Part shown: positions 40,931 to 48,332 of the stretch, piece after piece | How positions within the stretch are numbered: the stretch's first letter is position 1 | Layout of the letters: each line of letters begins with the position of its first letter | Assembly: GCA_900540635.1 (NCBI GenBank) | Contig: UQGU01000004.1 | Location: 1 to 64,000 of the forward strand | Direction: 5' to 3' | DNA from: an uncultured Eubacteriales bacterium | GTDB lineage: Bacteria > Bacillota > Clostridia > Oscillospirales > Oscillospiraceae | DNA: 64,000 bases | Notes under the pieces: generated by a model | Seen by the model: the letters and a program-made list of their open reading frames with translations, nothing else | The model's database searches: none | What the model was told of the DNA's origin: nothing | Made by a program: the position numbers and the translations under genes

Positions 40931-41482
40931 ATGCAGTGGACAATACCGGGAACCGTCCTCGCCGCACAGACGGAGGACGCGGAGAAGATTCGGGACGTAT
41001 TCAACGCTTTTTTTCTGGCCGGGAACATCAGCCTGAGCCAGGTCTCTGCCATCTCCGGGCTGGAGCCCTATATGATTCAGAACTGGGTGCGCAGAAAATA
41101 TCTTTCCAACTCCCAGGGAAAAAAATACTCCCTGGATCAGCTCTGCCGCATTCTCACCATCAATCTGCTTCGAAAATCCATGTCCATTGATAAGGTCTGT
41201 GACCTTCTGAGCTATGTCAATGGGCAGCTGGATGAAAGCGGGGACGATTTGATTGACGATGCCGAGCTTTATTTTCTTCTGGTGAGCCTGGCCGCTCAGG
41301 TCTATGGGCGCAAGGGTACACTGGAGGAGGGCATTGAAAAAAGCGTCCGGCAGCTTCCCGAGCGGATTCCCGGTGCAAATCAGAAAATACAAAAAGCCCT
41401 TTCCATCATGCTCTATGCCTGGTGTGCCGCATTTCTGCGGGACCGGGCAGATGCACTGATGGAAAACCTGGAAAAGGAGTAA
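40931..41482 (+). CDS. DUF1836 domain protein
   Basis: 183 residues. A MerR/HTH-like N-terminal region (ISLSQVSAISGLEPYMIQNW, VRRKYLSNSQGKKYSLDQLC, RILTINLLRKSMSIDKVCDL) followed by a helical C-terminus. DUF1836 proteins of Firmicutes are uncharacterised putative regulators. The gene leads a probable operon with hflK and hflC (5-base gap). Confidence 0.8.
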   Translation: MQWTIPGTVLAAQTEDAEKIRDVFNAFFLAGNISLSQVSAISGLEPYMIQNWVRRKYLSNSQGKKYSLDQLCRILTINLLRKSMSIDKVCDLLSYVNGQLDESGDDLIDDAELYFLLVSLAAQVYGRKGTLEEGIEKSVRQLPERIPGANQKIQKALSIMLYAWCAAFLRDRADALMENLEKE

Positions 41483-41487
41483 TTACA

Positions 41488-42486
41488 ATGGAAGAAAACG
41501 GAACCTACCGCTGGGCCCCGCCGAAAGAAAAGAAGGAGCCCAACTGGAAAAAAGTAAAACATACGGTCCTTTCGGTCATCGTGATCCTTGTGCTGTTGCT
41601 GCTGGTCTCCACCTGCTACTACACCGTGGACGACAAGCAGCAGGCTGTGGTCACCACCTTTGGCCGGGTGACAGACATCACCGATGCCGGCGTGCACCTG
41701 AAGCTGCCCTTCGGCATTCAAAAGGTCCAGAAAGTAGACGTCAACGTCTATCAGAAGATCACCCTGGGCTATGACCCGGTGGGGATCAGTGGCTACAATG
41801 TGAACGACCGGGACAGTGCCATGATCACCGGCGACTACAACATCGTCAACGTGGATTTCTTTGTGGAATACAAGGTCTCCGATCCCGTGCAGTACCTCTA
41901 TTCCTCCAATGAGCCGGAGCTGATCCTGCGCAATCTGGTTCAGAGCCAGGTGCGCAACGTGGTCGGTTCCTCCACCGTGGATTCCGTGCTGACCACCGGC
42001 AAGGAAAACATCCAGATGCAGGTGAAAAACCTGGTATCGGAGATTCTTACCCAATATGACATTGGCCTTGCTCTGGTGGATGTGAAAATTCAGGATGCCG
42101 AGCCCCCTACCCAGGAGGTCATCGAAGCCTTCAAAAATGTGGAAACCGCCAAGCAGCAGGCAGAAACCGTCATCAATGACGCGAAAGCCTACGAAAATGC
42201 CCAGCTGCCCAAGGCCCAGGCCGAGGCAGACAAGCTGATTCAGAACGCCCAATACCTGAAGGAAAAGCGCATCAACGAGGCAACCGAACAGGTGGCCATG
42301 TTCAACGCCATGTATCAGGAATATGCTCTGAATCGCGAGGTCACCAAAACAAGAATGTACTATGAAGCCATTTCGGATATCCTGCCGGGCATCAAGCTGT
42401 ATATCAATACCGGCACCGGCAGCGACATGCAGATGCTCCTGCCTCTGGAAACTCTGGTAGGCAGCGAAGGAGGAGAAACGCAGTGA
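41488..42486 (+). CDS. hflK: HflK-like SPFH membrane protein
   Basis: ATG 41488 (MEENGTYRWAPPKEKKEPNW) after AAAGGAG gives 332 residues. One N-terminal helix (HTVLSVIVILVLLLLVSTCY) and an SPFH/band-7 domain (DDKQQAVVTTFGRVTDITDA, VNVDFFVEYKVSDPVQYLYS) precede a long helical region (FKNVETAKQQAETVINDAKA). In E. coli HflK and HflC form a cage around the FtsH protease. No ftsH occurs in this window. ATGA overlap with hflC shows coupling. Confidence 0.9.
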   Translation: MEENGTYRWAPPKEKKEPNWKKVKHTVLSVIVILVLLLLVSTCYYTVDDKQQAVVTTFGRVTDITDAGVHLKLPFGIQKVQKVDVNVYQKITLGYDPVGISGYNVNDRDSAMITGDYNIVNVDFFVEYKVSDPVQYLYSSNEPELILRNLVQSQVRNVVGSSTVDSVLTTGKENIQMQVKNLVSEILTQYDIGLALVDVKIQDAEPPTQEVIEAFKNVETAKQQAETVINDAKAYENAQLPKAQAEADKLIQNAQYLKEKRINEATEQVAMFNAMYQEYALNREVTKTRMYYEAISDILPGIKLYINTGTGSDMQMLLPLETLVGSEGGETQ

Positions 42487-43358
42487 AAAAAAGAACCGTA
42501 ACCCTGATTGCCGTAGTGATTCTGGCCGTGATCGTGCTGTCCGGCTGTTTCTTCACCGTGCGGGAGGATGAATACGCCTGCACCGTCCGGTTTTCCAAGA
42601 TCATTGCCACCACATCCGATGCCGGCCTGCACTTCAAGCTGCCCTTTGTGGACTCCGTGAAATATTTCACCAAAGCCACCCAGCTCTACGACATTCCGCC
42701 CTCCGAGGTGCTGACCTCTGACAAGCAGAATATGACCGTGGACTGCTACATTCTCTGGTCCATCGGAGACCCCAAGCTCTTCTATCAGCGGCTGGGCACC
42801 ACCTCCAATGCCGAGCAGCGGCTGGACGCCCTGACCTATAACGAGCTGAAAACCGTAATGGGCACCCTGGCCCAGGCGGACATTGTGAACATGGAGGACG
42901 GTGCCAAGCGGAACGACATCTACAATTCCATTGCCACCGACGTGGACGCCCTGGCCCAGACCTACGGCATCCGGGTGGAGGATGTGAAAATCAAGCAGTT
43001 TGACTTGCCGGAATCCAACCTGAACGCCGTGTACAACCGGATGATCTCCGAACGGAACCAGATTGCGGAAAAATACACCGCCGACGGCAACTACGAAGCC
43101 TCCATTATCCGCAACAATGTGGATAAGCAGGTAAACATCATCGTATCCAATGCCAAAGCCGAGGCCGCCAAGCTGGAGGCCGAGGGCGAGGGCGAATACA
43201 TGCGGATGCTGGCAAGTGCCTACCAGACCCAGGACCAAAAGGAATTCTATGAATTCACCCGTGCCCTGGATGCCCTGAAAGCCAGCCTGACCGGCAGCGA
43301 AAAAACCGTCATTCTGGATAGAGACAGCAAACTGGCCCAGATTCTCATGGGCAACTAA
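42483..43358 (+). CDS. hflC: HflC-like SPFH membrane protein
   Basis: 291 residues with a signal-anchor (VTLIAVVILAVIVLSGCFFT; a lipobox-like LSGC occurs but is followed by a membrane-like run) and an SPFH domain: REDEYACTVRFSKIIATTSD, DSVKYFTKATQLYDIPPSEV, YNSIATDVDALAQTYGIRVE. It partners HflK. It ends at a strong terminator. Confidence 0.9.
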   Translation: MKKRTVTLIAVVILAVIVLSGCFFTVREDEYACTVRFSKIIATTSDAGLHFKLPFVDSVKYFTKATQLYDIPPSEVLTSDKQNMTVDCYILWSIGDPKLFYQRLGTTSNAEQRLDALTYNELKTVMGTLAQADIVNMEDGAKRNDIYNSIATDVDALAQTYGIRVEDVKIKQFDLPESNLNAVYNRMISERNQIAEKYTADGNYEASIIRNNVDKQVNIIVSNAKAEAAKLEAEGEGEYMRMLASAYQTQDQKEFYEFTRALDALKASLTGSEKTVILDRDSKLAQILMGN

Positions 43359-43364
43359 ATTGCA

Positions 43365-43400
43365 AAGCCCGGCGCTTTCCGCGCCGGGCTTATTTTAATT
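43365..43400. terminator. Terminator shared by hflC and the bile salt hydrolase gene
   Basis: AAGCCCGGCGC (43365-43375) pairs with GCGCCGGGCTT (43381-43391) followed by ATTTTAATT on the + strand; the minus side follows the hydrolase stop at 43395. Confidence 0.85.
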
Positions 43401-44363
43401 CTGATACCGCACCTGCTGTTCCGCAATCGGCTGGTAAACGATCAAGCTGTCGCCATCCAGATTCTCCTTGTGCATATCTACGGCGGTGATCTGGTGGTTA
43501 TCGTAGGTGGTGTAGTAGTAAATTCCCTTGCTTACATTGCAGCAGCAGGTGTAGAGGGTGATCTCATATTCCTTTTCCTTCAGACGGCACAGTCCCCGCT
43601 GCTGGTCTACGCTGCCGAGAATGTGGAAGAACTGACTGACGGAGTGCAGCTCATCGTCAGGGGACAGAGAATGGAGCTTTGTAAAAGCCACGCGCACAAA
43701 TCTTGACTGGCTGGAAAGATCCCCGGGCAGACCCAAACCGCCCAGGCCCCGGCTATAGGCGTTTAAGTCCGTGCCAAAAGTATTTTCCGGGGTGTCTACG
43801 CCCAGAGAGCGGTAATTGTTCAGAGCAAACAGCTGATAGGGGAAGGGCGGATTGTTGGTCATGACCCCCACGGGGTTGTCATAGATATGCAGCCCGTCCG
43901 CCATGGATTCCACGGTAATGCAGCTCGTCTCATCCGCGATCATCCAGTGCAGCTGGGCCAGGGGCAGATTTTCCCGGAAGGGGATATTCAGCAGATTTCC
44001 ATTTTCCAGAATCTCCCGCACCTGGGACACGTTTTCGCATTTTCCAAGCAGATAGGGGATCAGCTCATACTGGGCAAGGTTATTTTTTTCATTTTTTTCC
44101 GGGAAATAGGCGCAGTTTCCCACAAAATTCAGCCCGCAGATGCCCAGGCCCTTTTCATTGAAGCCCTCGTAATACAGTGGGTAGTTCTCCATCACCGCCG
44201 CCATGCCAATGATCGCATGGTGGCGCTTCATTTCCGGCAGGCAGTGAAACCGCAGTGGGAAATTCCGGGGAGTAACGGTAATTTTGTCCCCATAGGACCG
44301 CTCATAGTCCAGAGTTCGGCCCATGTAGAAGTCTTTCGTTTTGTAAGTGGCAGCAGTACACAT
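43395..44363 (-). CDS. Choloylglycine hydrolase family protein, probable bile salt hydrolase
   Basis: ATG 44363 (MCTAATYKTKDFYMGRTLDY) places Cys at position 2, the autocatalytic N-terminal nucleophile after Met removal; a preceding in-frame ATG would bury it and is rejected. 322 residues. Catalytic Arg16 and Asp19 are in GRTLDYE, the conserved Asn in GLNFVGN, then MTNNPPF and SRFVRVAF. The GLNF-x-GNA-like motif favours bile salt hydrolase over penicillin V acylase. It would release free bile acids by deconjugation. No signal peptide is present, as expected for this cytoplasmic enzyme. It has its own operator-like palindrome upstream. Confidence 0.88.
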   Translation of the reverse strand: MCTAATYKTKDFYMGRTLDYERSYGDKITVTPRNFPLRFHCLPEMKRHHAIIGMAAVMENYPLYYEGFNEKGLGICGLNFVGNCAYFPEKNEKNNLAQYELIPYLLGKCENVSQVREILENGNLLNIPFRENLPLAQLHWMIADETSCITVESMADGLHIYDNPVGVMTNNPPFPYQLFALNNYRSLGVDTPENTFGTDLNAYSRGLGGLGLPGDLSSQSRFVRVAFTKLHSLSPDDELHSVSQFFHILGSVDQQRGLCRLKEKEYEITLYTCCCNVSKGIYYYTTYDNHQITAVDMHKENLDGDSLIVYQPIAEQQVRYQN

Positions 44364-44379
44364 AAAAAAGCATCCCTTC

Positions 44380-44409
44380 CGTTTTTCGGATAGTATACCC
44401 CGAAAAACG
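44380..44409. promoter_or_regulatory. Palindrome on the bile salt hydrolase promoter
   Basis: CGTTTTTCGG (44380-44389) and CCGAAAAACG (44400-44409) are perfect 10-base arms around ATAGTATACC. On the minus strand the loop contains TATACT, a good -10, so bound protein would cover the promoter. A further direct run of CGTTTC/GGAAAC motifs continues to 44423. Confidence 0.65.
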
Positions 44410-44427
44410 AAACGGAAACGAAACAAA

Positions 44428-44775
44428 TTAGGTTTCTTTCAGCTGTTCTTCGCAAAAATTCAGAAGAACGGGAATATCCATTGCGGCTGTCTCCCATATA
44501 ATTTCCCGGCTCATGCTTCCATAGCTATGGGCGACCATATTGCCCATCCCCTTAATGAGGCCCCACTGGATACGATTGCAGGTTTCTTTCCGATATGCCT
44601 CAGAAAGGGAACCGCCAAGCTCTCCAATCTGTAGGATAGAAAAAGCAATGCTTCTCTGATAATCTCCATCGCTGTCAAAAATTTGAAAATCATTTCCATA
44701 TCGTGAGATGGTTTTCTGAATTTCCAGACAATAATCGCGGATTCTAAGAATTCTCTGCAAATCAGGCGACATCAT
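44428..44775 (-). CDS. hepT: HepT-like HEPN toxin with substituted active-site arginine
   Basis: 115 residues, helical, DUF86/HepT family: LQRILRIRDYCLEIQKTISR, FSILQIGELGGSLSEAYR, IIWETAAMDIPVLLNFC. Family members carry R-x4-H-x-Y for RNase or AMP-accepting activity. Here the site reads GMGNMVAHSY: the His and Tyr remain, but the Arg is Gly (codon GGC; CGC would be Arg). The protein may be inactive or have changed function. It overlaps mntA by 14 bases. Confidence 0.85.
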   Translation of the reverse strand: MMSPDLQRILRIRDYCLEIQKTISRYGNDFQIFDSDGDYQRSIAFSILQIGELGGSLSEAYRKETCNRIQWGLIKGMGNMVAHSYGSMSREIIWETAAMDIPVLLNFCEEQLKET

Positions 44776-45088
44776 AGAGCTTCACCTTCTCCTTTTCAAT
44801 ATTGCTGCGAAACAGTTCATCGCTGGGAAGGCGCGTTGTCTGTTCCAGAGACGACAGGGTGATCAGATCTATTTTCTTTTCCAACGCCGATTCCAAGTCA
44901 CAATACAGTTTTCCCAGAGAGAACAGGGAGCGAAGATTCGTTCCGGATGTGTCGATCAGCAAATCAATGTCACTATTCTCCGTAGCCTCTCCTCTGGCAT
45001 AGGAGCCAAAAAGGTAGACAGCCCGCAGGCCATACGCAGAAGCAACCGGCTGAATTCTACGGGAAATCTCGTCAATCGTATAAATCAT
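44762..45088 (-). CDS. mntA: MntA-like nucleotidyltransferase antitoxin
   Basis: 108 residues of a minimal nucleotidyltransferase. The motif GSYARGEATENSDIDLLID (G-S-x10-D-x-D) is intact, with a third acidic position in KKIDLITL. MntA antitoxins AMPylate the tyrosine of the HepT HEPN motif and so neutralise it. The pair is translationally coupled. Since the HepT Tyr is retained, AMPylation could still occur. Confidence 0.9.
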   Translation of the reverse strand: MIYTIDEISRRIQPVASAYGLRAVYLFGSYARGEATENSDIDLLIDTSGTNLRSLFSLGKLYCDLESALEKKIDLITLSSLEQTTRLPSDELFRSNIEKEKVKLYDVA

Positions 45089-45119
45089 AATGGCTGCTCC
45101 TTTCTAAAACAGTATATGC

Positions 45120-45371
45120 TTATTTTTCCTTCCCCAACCGTTTTTCCAGGGTATAGGCATTCAGGGAGGTCAGATGCACCTGGCTCAGGCCGTACTCGGC
45201 GGTGAGGACGAAGCTTTTGGGCAGGTCGTCACAGGGGACGACCTGGCCGTTTTGTTCTGCTTTTTCCAGAAAAGCCTGGGTGCGCTTGGAATAGGAGGTG
45301 TTGTCCAGGTCGAAAATGCCGATGATGGACTTGTCCCGGACAGCAAAGTCGTTGCCAATGGATAGGTACAT
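45120..45371 (-). CDS. RemB-like (DUF370) regulator
   Basis: 83 residues from ATG 45371: MYLSIGNDFAVRDKSIIGIF, DLDNTSYSKRTQAFLEKAEQ, LPKSFVLTAEYGLSQVHLTS. This is the extracellular-matrix regulator RemB/YaaB family. In Bacillus yaaB sits between recF and gyrB. Here it is at the other end of the gyrase group, TAATG-coupled to rnhA. It may bind DNA, but its targets are unknown. Confidence 0.82.
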   Translation of the reverse strand: MYLSIGNDFAVRDKSIIGIFDLDNTSYSKRTQAFLEKAEQNGQVVPCDDLPKSFVLTAEYGLSQVHLTSLNAYTLEKRLGKEK

Positions 45372-45808
45372 TATTTCAGCTTCTTCCATTCTCCCACTGC
45401 CAACTCGTCGCAGCGGTTGTTCATAGGATTGTCGGCGTGGCCCTTGACCCAGTGGTAGCGGAGTTCGTGGACCGTGGTGAGCTTTAAAAGCTCCTCCCAC
45501 AGATCCGGGTTGAGGGCCGGCTTTTTGTCGCTTTTTACCCAGTTTTTCTTCTTCCAGCCCCAGGCCCAGCCCTTTTGCAAAGCATCGATGACATACTTGG
45601 AGTCGGAATAGAGCTCCACAATGCAGGGCTCCTTCAGGGCCTGCAAGCCACGAATGACGGCGGTGAGCTCCATGCGGTTGTTGGTGGTGCTCTTTTCGCC
45701 GCCGGAGAGCTCCTTCCGGACTCCGTTATAGCTGAGGATGGCCCCCCAGCCGCCGGGGCCCGGGTTTCCCGAGCAGGCCCCGTCGGTATAAAGGGTCACG
45801 GTTTTCAT
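45371..45808 (-). CDS. rnhA: Ribonuclease HI
   Basis: 145 residues with the acidic catalytic set: Asp in YTDGACSGNPGPGG, Glu in NNRMELTAVIRGLQAL, Asp in LYSDSKYVIDAL, and Asp in CDELAVGEWK, plus HWVKGHADNPMNNRCDELA. It removes RNA from RNA-DNA hybrids. It overlaps gyrA by 4 bases and remB by 1, so it belongs to the gyrase transcript. Confidence 0.93.
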   Translation of the reverse strand: MKTVTLYTDGACSGNPGPGGWGAILSYNGVRKELSGGEKSTTNNRMELTAVIRGLQALKEPCIVELYSDSKYVIDALQKGWAWGWKKKNWVKSDKKPALNPDLWEELLKLTTVHELRYHWVKGHADNPMNNRCDELAVGEWKKLK

Positions 45809-48318
45809 TCCTGAGTCTCCTGAGTCTCCGGCTCCTCGTCCTGTTCCACCCGCTCCAGGGAGACGACCTTGTTGCCCTCTTCCACACGCATGACGATGAC
45901 ACCCTGGACATCCCGCTTGTAGACGTTGATGGAGGCGGCGGGAACCCGGATAATGACGCCGCCATTTTCGATGATCATCACATCGTCATTGTCGCCCACC
46001 ACGCGGCAGCCGGCAATATTGCCGGTTTTCGGAGTAATATTGTAGTTTTTCAGGCCCTTGCCGCCCCGGCTCTGGGGGATCTTCTCCCCGTCGGGACCGG
46101 TGCGCAGGTATTCTGGCAGGGCGGTGCGCTTGCCGTAGCCGTTTTCGGTGAGGGTCAGCAGGGTCTTGCCCTCTTCCATCTTTTCCGCGCCAACCACATA
46201 GTCGCCCTCGTTCAGGCTGATGCCCCTTACGCCTGCGGCATCCCGGCCCATGCAGCGCACATCGTTTTCGTTGAAGCAGATGGCCATGCCCTGGGCAGTG
46301 GCAAGAATGATGTTGTCATTGCCGTTGGTCCGGAGAACGTTGATCAGGTGATCGTCCTCCTCCAATGTCAGCGCCCGAATGCCGCCCTTGCGGTTGGTCT
46401 TCAGGGCAATGAAGGGCAGCCGCTTGACCACGCCCTTCCGGGTGGCCATGAGCAGATACTCATCCTCATGGAATTCTCTTGTCACCACCATAGCGGTGAC
46501 GGTTTCGCCCGCATCCAGGGGCAGCACATTGACAATGGCCGTGCCTCTGGCGGTGCGGCCTGCCTCGGGAATCTGATAGCCCTTGCGCAGATGGACCTTG
46601 CCCCTGTCCGTGAAGAACAGGATATGGTCATGGGTCGAGGCAATGTTCAGACTCTTCACATAGTCCTCTTCCTTCAAATTCTGAGCGTTCACGCCACGGC
46701 CGCCCCGGCTCTGGGTGCGGTAGGTATCCACGGGCATCCGCTTGATGTAGCCGTGATTGGAAAGTGTAAAGGCGCAGGTCTCCTCGTCGATCAGGTCCTC
46801 AATGTCGATCTCGTCCTCAATGTCCTGGATAACGGTCTTCCGCTCGTCGCCGAACTTGTCCCGAATCTCCACCAGCTCCTGCCGCAGAACGGCACGCAGC
46901 TTGCTTTCGTCTGCCAAAAGTTCCTGATAATAGGCGATCTTCTGCTCCAGCTCCTTGTATTCGGCCTCCAGCTTTTCCCGGTTCAGACCCTGCAGGGCAA
47001 TGAGCCGCATATCGCAGATGGCCTGGGCCTGGACGTCATCCAGATTGAACCGGTCCATCAGGTTTTGCTTGGCGTTGTCATAGGAGGAGCGGATAATATG
47101 GATGACCTCGTCAATGTTGTCCTGGGCAATGAGCAGGCCCTCCAACAGGTGAGCCCGCTCCTGGGCCTTGCGCAGATCGTACTGGGTTCTGCGGGTCAGG
47201 ACTTCCTCCTGATACTTGAGATACTCGTCCAAAATCTGCCGCAGGGACAGAATTTTCGGCTGCTTCTGGTTGTCCACCAGGGCCAGCATGATAATGGAGA
47301 AATTGGACTGCAGGGCGGTCTGCTTGAAGAGATTATTCAGCACCACCTGAGGATTGGCATCCTTTTTCAGCTCAATGACCATGCGCATACCGTTCCGATC
47401 CGTCTCGTCCCGGAGGTCGGAAATGCCGTCAATGCGCTTGTCCTTCACCTGGTCGGCAATGGTTTTGATCAGCTGACGCTTGTTCACCTGGTAGGGCAGC
47501 TCGGTAACAATAATTCTCGTCCGGTCCTTGCCGAATTCCTCGAACTCGGTCTTTGCCCGGACGACCACCTTGCCGCGGCCCGTGGAATAAGCTGCCCGAA
47601 TGCCGCTGCGCCCCATGATAATGCCGCCGGTGGGAAAGTCGGGGCCGGTAATGTGCTCCATCAGATTGGCCAGCGTGCATTCCGGGTCATCCAGCACGCA
47701 GATGCAGGCGTTGATGACCTCTTTCAGGTTGTGGGGTGGGATATTGGTGGCCATGCCCACGGCGATGCCGGAGGAGCCGTTCACCAGCAGATTGGGGAAT
47801 CGGCTGGGGAGAACCCGGGGCTCCTTGCGGCTTTCGTCGAAGTTGGGGTCCCAGTCCACGGTGTCCTTGTCAATGTCCCGGAGCATCTCGTTGGAGATTT
47901 TGGAAAGTCTCGCCTCCGTGTAACGGTAGGCGGCAGGGGGGTCGCCATCCACGGAGCCGAAGTTGCCGTGGCCGTCCACCAGAAGGTAGCGCATGGAGAA
48001 GTCCTGGGCAAGACGCACCATAGCGTCGTATACAGAGGCATCTCCGTGAGGATGGTATTTACCCAAAACATCGCCCACGCAGGTGGCCGACTTTTTGAAC
48101 GGCTTGTCAGAGGTCAGGCCGGATTCGTACATGGTGTAGAGAATGCGGCGATGGACCGGCTTCAGGCCGTCCCGCACATCCGGCAGGGCCCGGCCAACGA
48201 TGACGCTCATGGCGTACTCGATATAGGATTTCTCCATTTCCTCCACCAGGTGGGATTCGGTGATCACCTGGTCAGGAAAAGCAATATCCTCAGGTTTGTA
48301 GCTTCTGTTATGTGCCAT
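45805..48318 (-). CDS. gyrA: DNA gyrase subunit A
   Basis: 837 residues. Winged-helix region with HPHGDASVYDAMVRLAQDF and the catalytic Tyr in AAYRYTEARL; coiled-coil arm; six-bladed C-terminal beta-pinwheel with the GyrA box (QSRGGRGVNAQNL). It introduces negative supercoils with GyrB. In the quinolone-resistance region the residue equivalent to E. coli Ser83 is Ala and the next is Ser, while Asp87 is kept. gyrB ends 15 bases upstream. Confidence 0.96.
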   Translation of the reverse strand: MAHNRSYKPEDIAFPDQVITESHLVEEMEKSYIEYAMSVIVGRALPDVRDGLKPVHRRILYTMYESGLTSDKPFKKSATCVGDVLGKYHPHGDASVYDAMVRLAQDFSMRYLLVDGHGNFGSVDGDPPAAYRYTEARLSKISNEMLRDIDKDTVDWDPNFDESRKEPRVLPSRFPNLLVNGSSGIAVGMATNIPPHNLKEVINACICVLDDPECTLANLMEHITGPDFPTGGIIMGRSGIRAAYSTGRGKVVVRAKTEFEEFGKDRTRIIVTELPYQVNKRQLIKTIADQVKDKRIDGISDLRDETDRNGMRMVIELKKDANPQVVLNNLFKQTALQSNFSIIMLALVDNQKQPKILSLRQILDEYLKYQEEVLTRRTQYDLRKAQERAHLLEGLLIAQDNIDEVIHIIRSSYDNAKQNLMDRFNLDDVQAQAICDMRLIALQGLNREKLEAEYKELEQKIAYYQELLADESKLRAVLRQELVEIRDKFGDERKTVIQDIEDEIDIEDLIDEETCAFTLSNHGYIKRMPVDTYRTQSRGGRGVNAQNLKEEDYVKSLNIASTHDHILFFTDRGKVHLRKGYQIPEAGRTARGTAIVNVLPLDAGETVTAMVVTREFHEDEYLLMATRKGVVKRLPFIALKTNRKGGIRALTLEEDDHLINVLRTNGNDNIILATAQGMAICFNENDVRCMGRDAAGVRGISLNEGDYVVGAEKMEEGKTLLTLTENGYGKRTALPEYLRTGPDGEKIPQSRGGKGLKNYNITPKTGNIAGCRVVGDNDDVMIIENGGVIIRVPAASINVYKRDVQGVIVMRVEEGNKVVSLERVEQDEEPETQETQE

Positions 48319-48332
48319 AATACGTCACCTCC

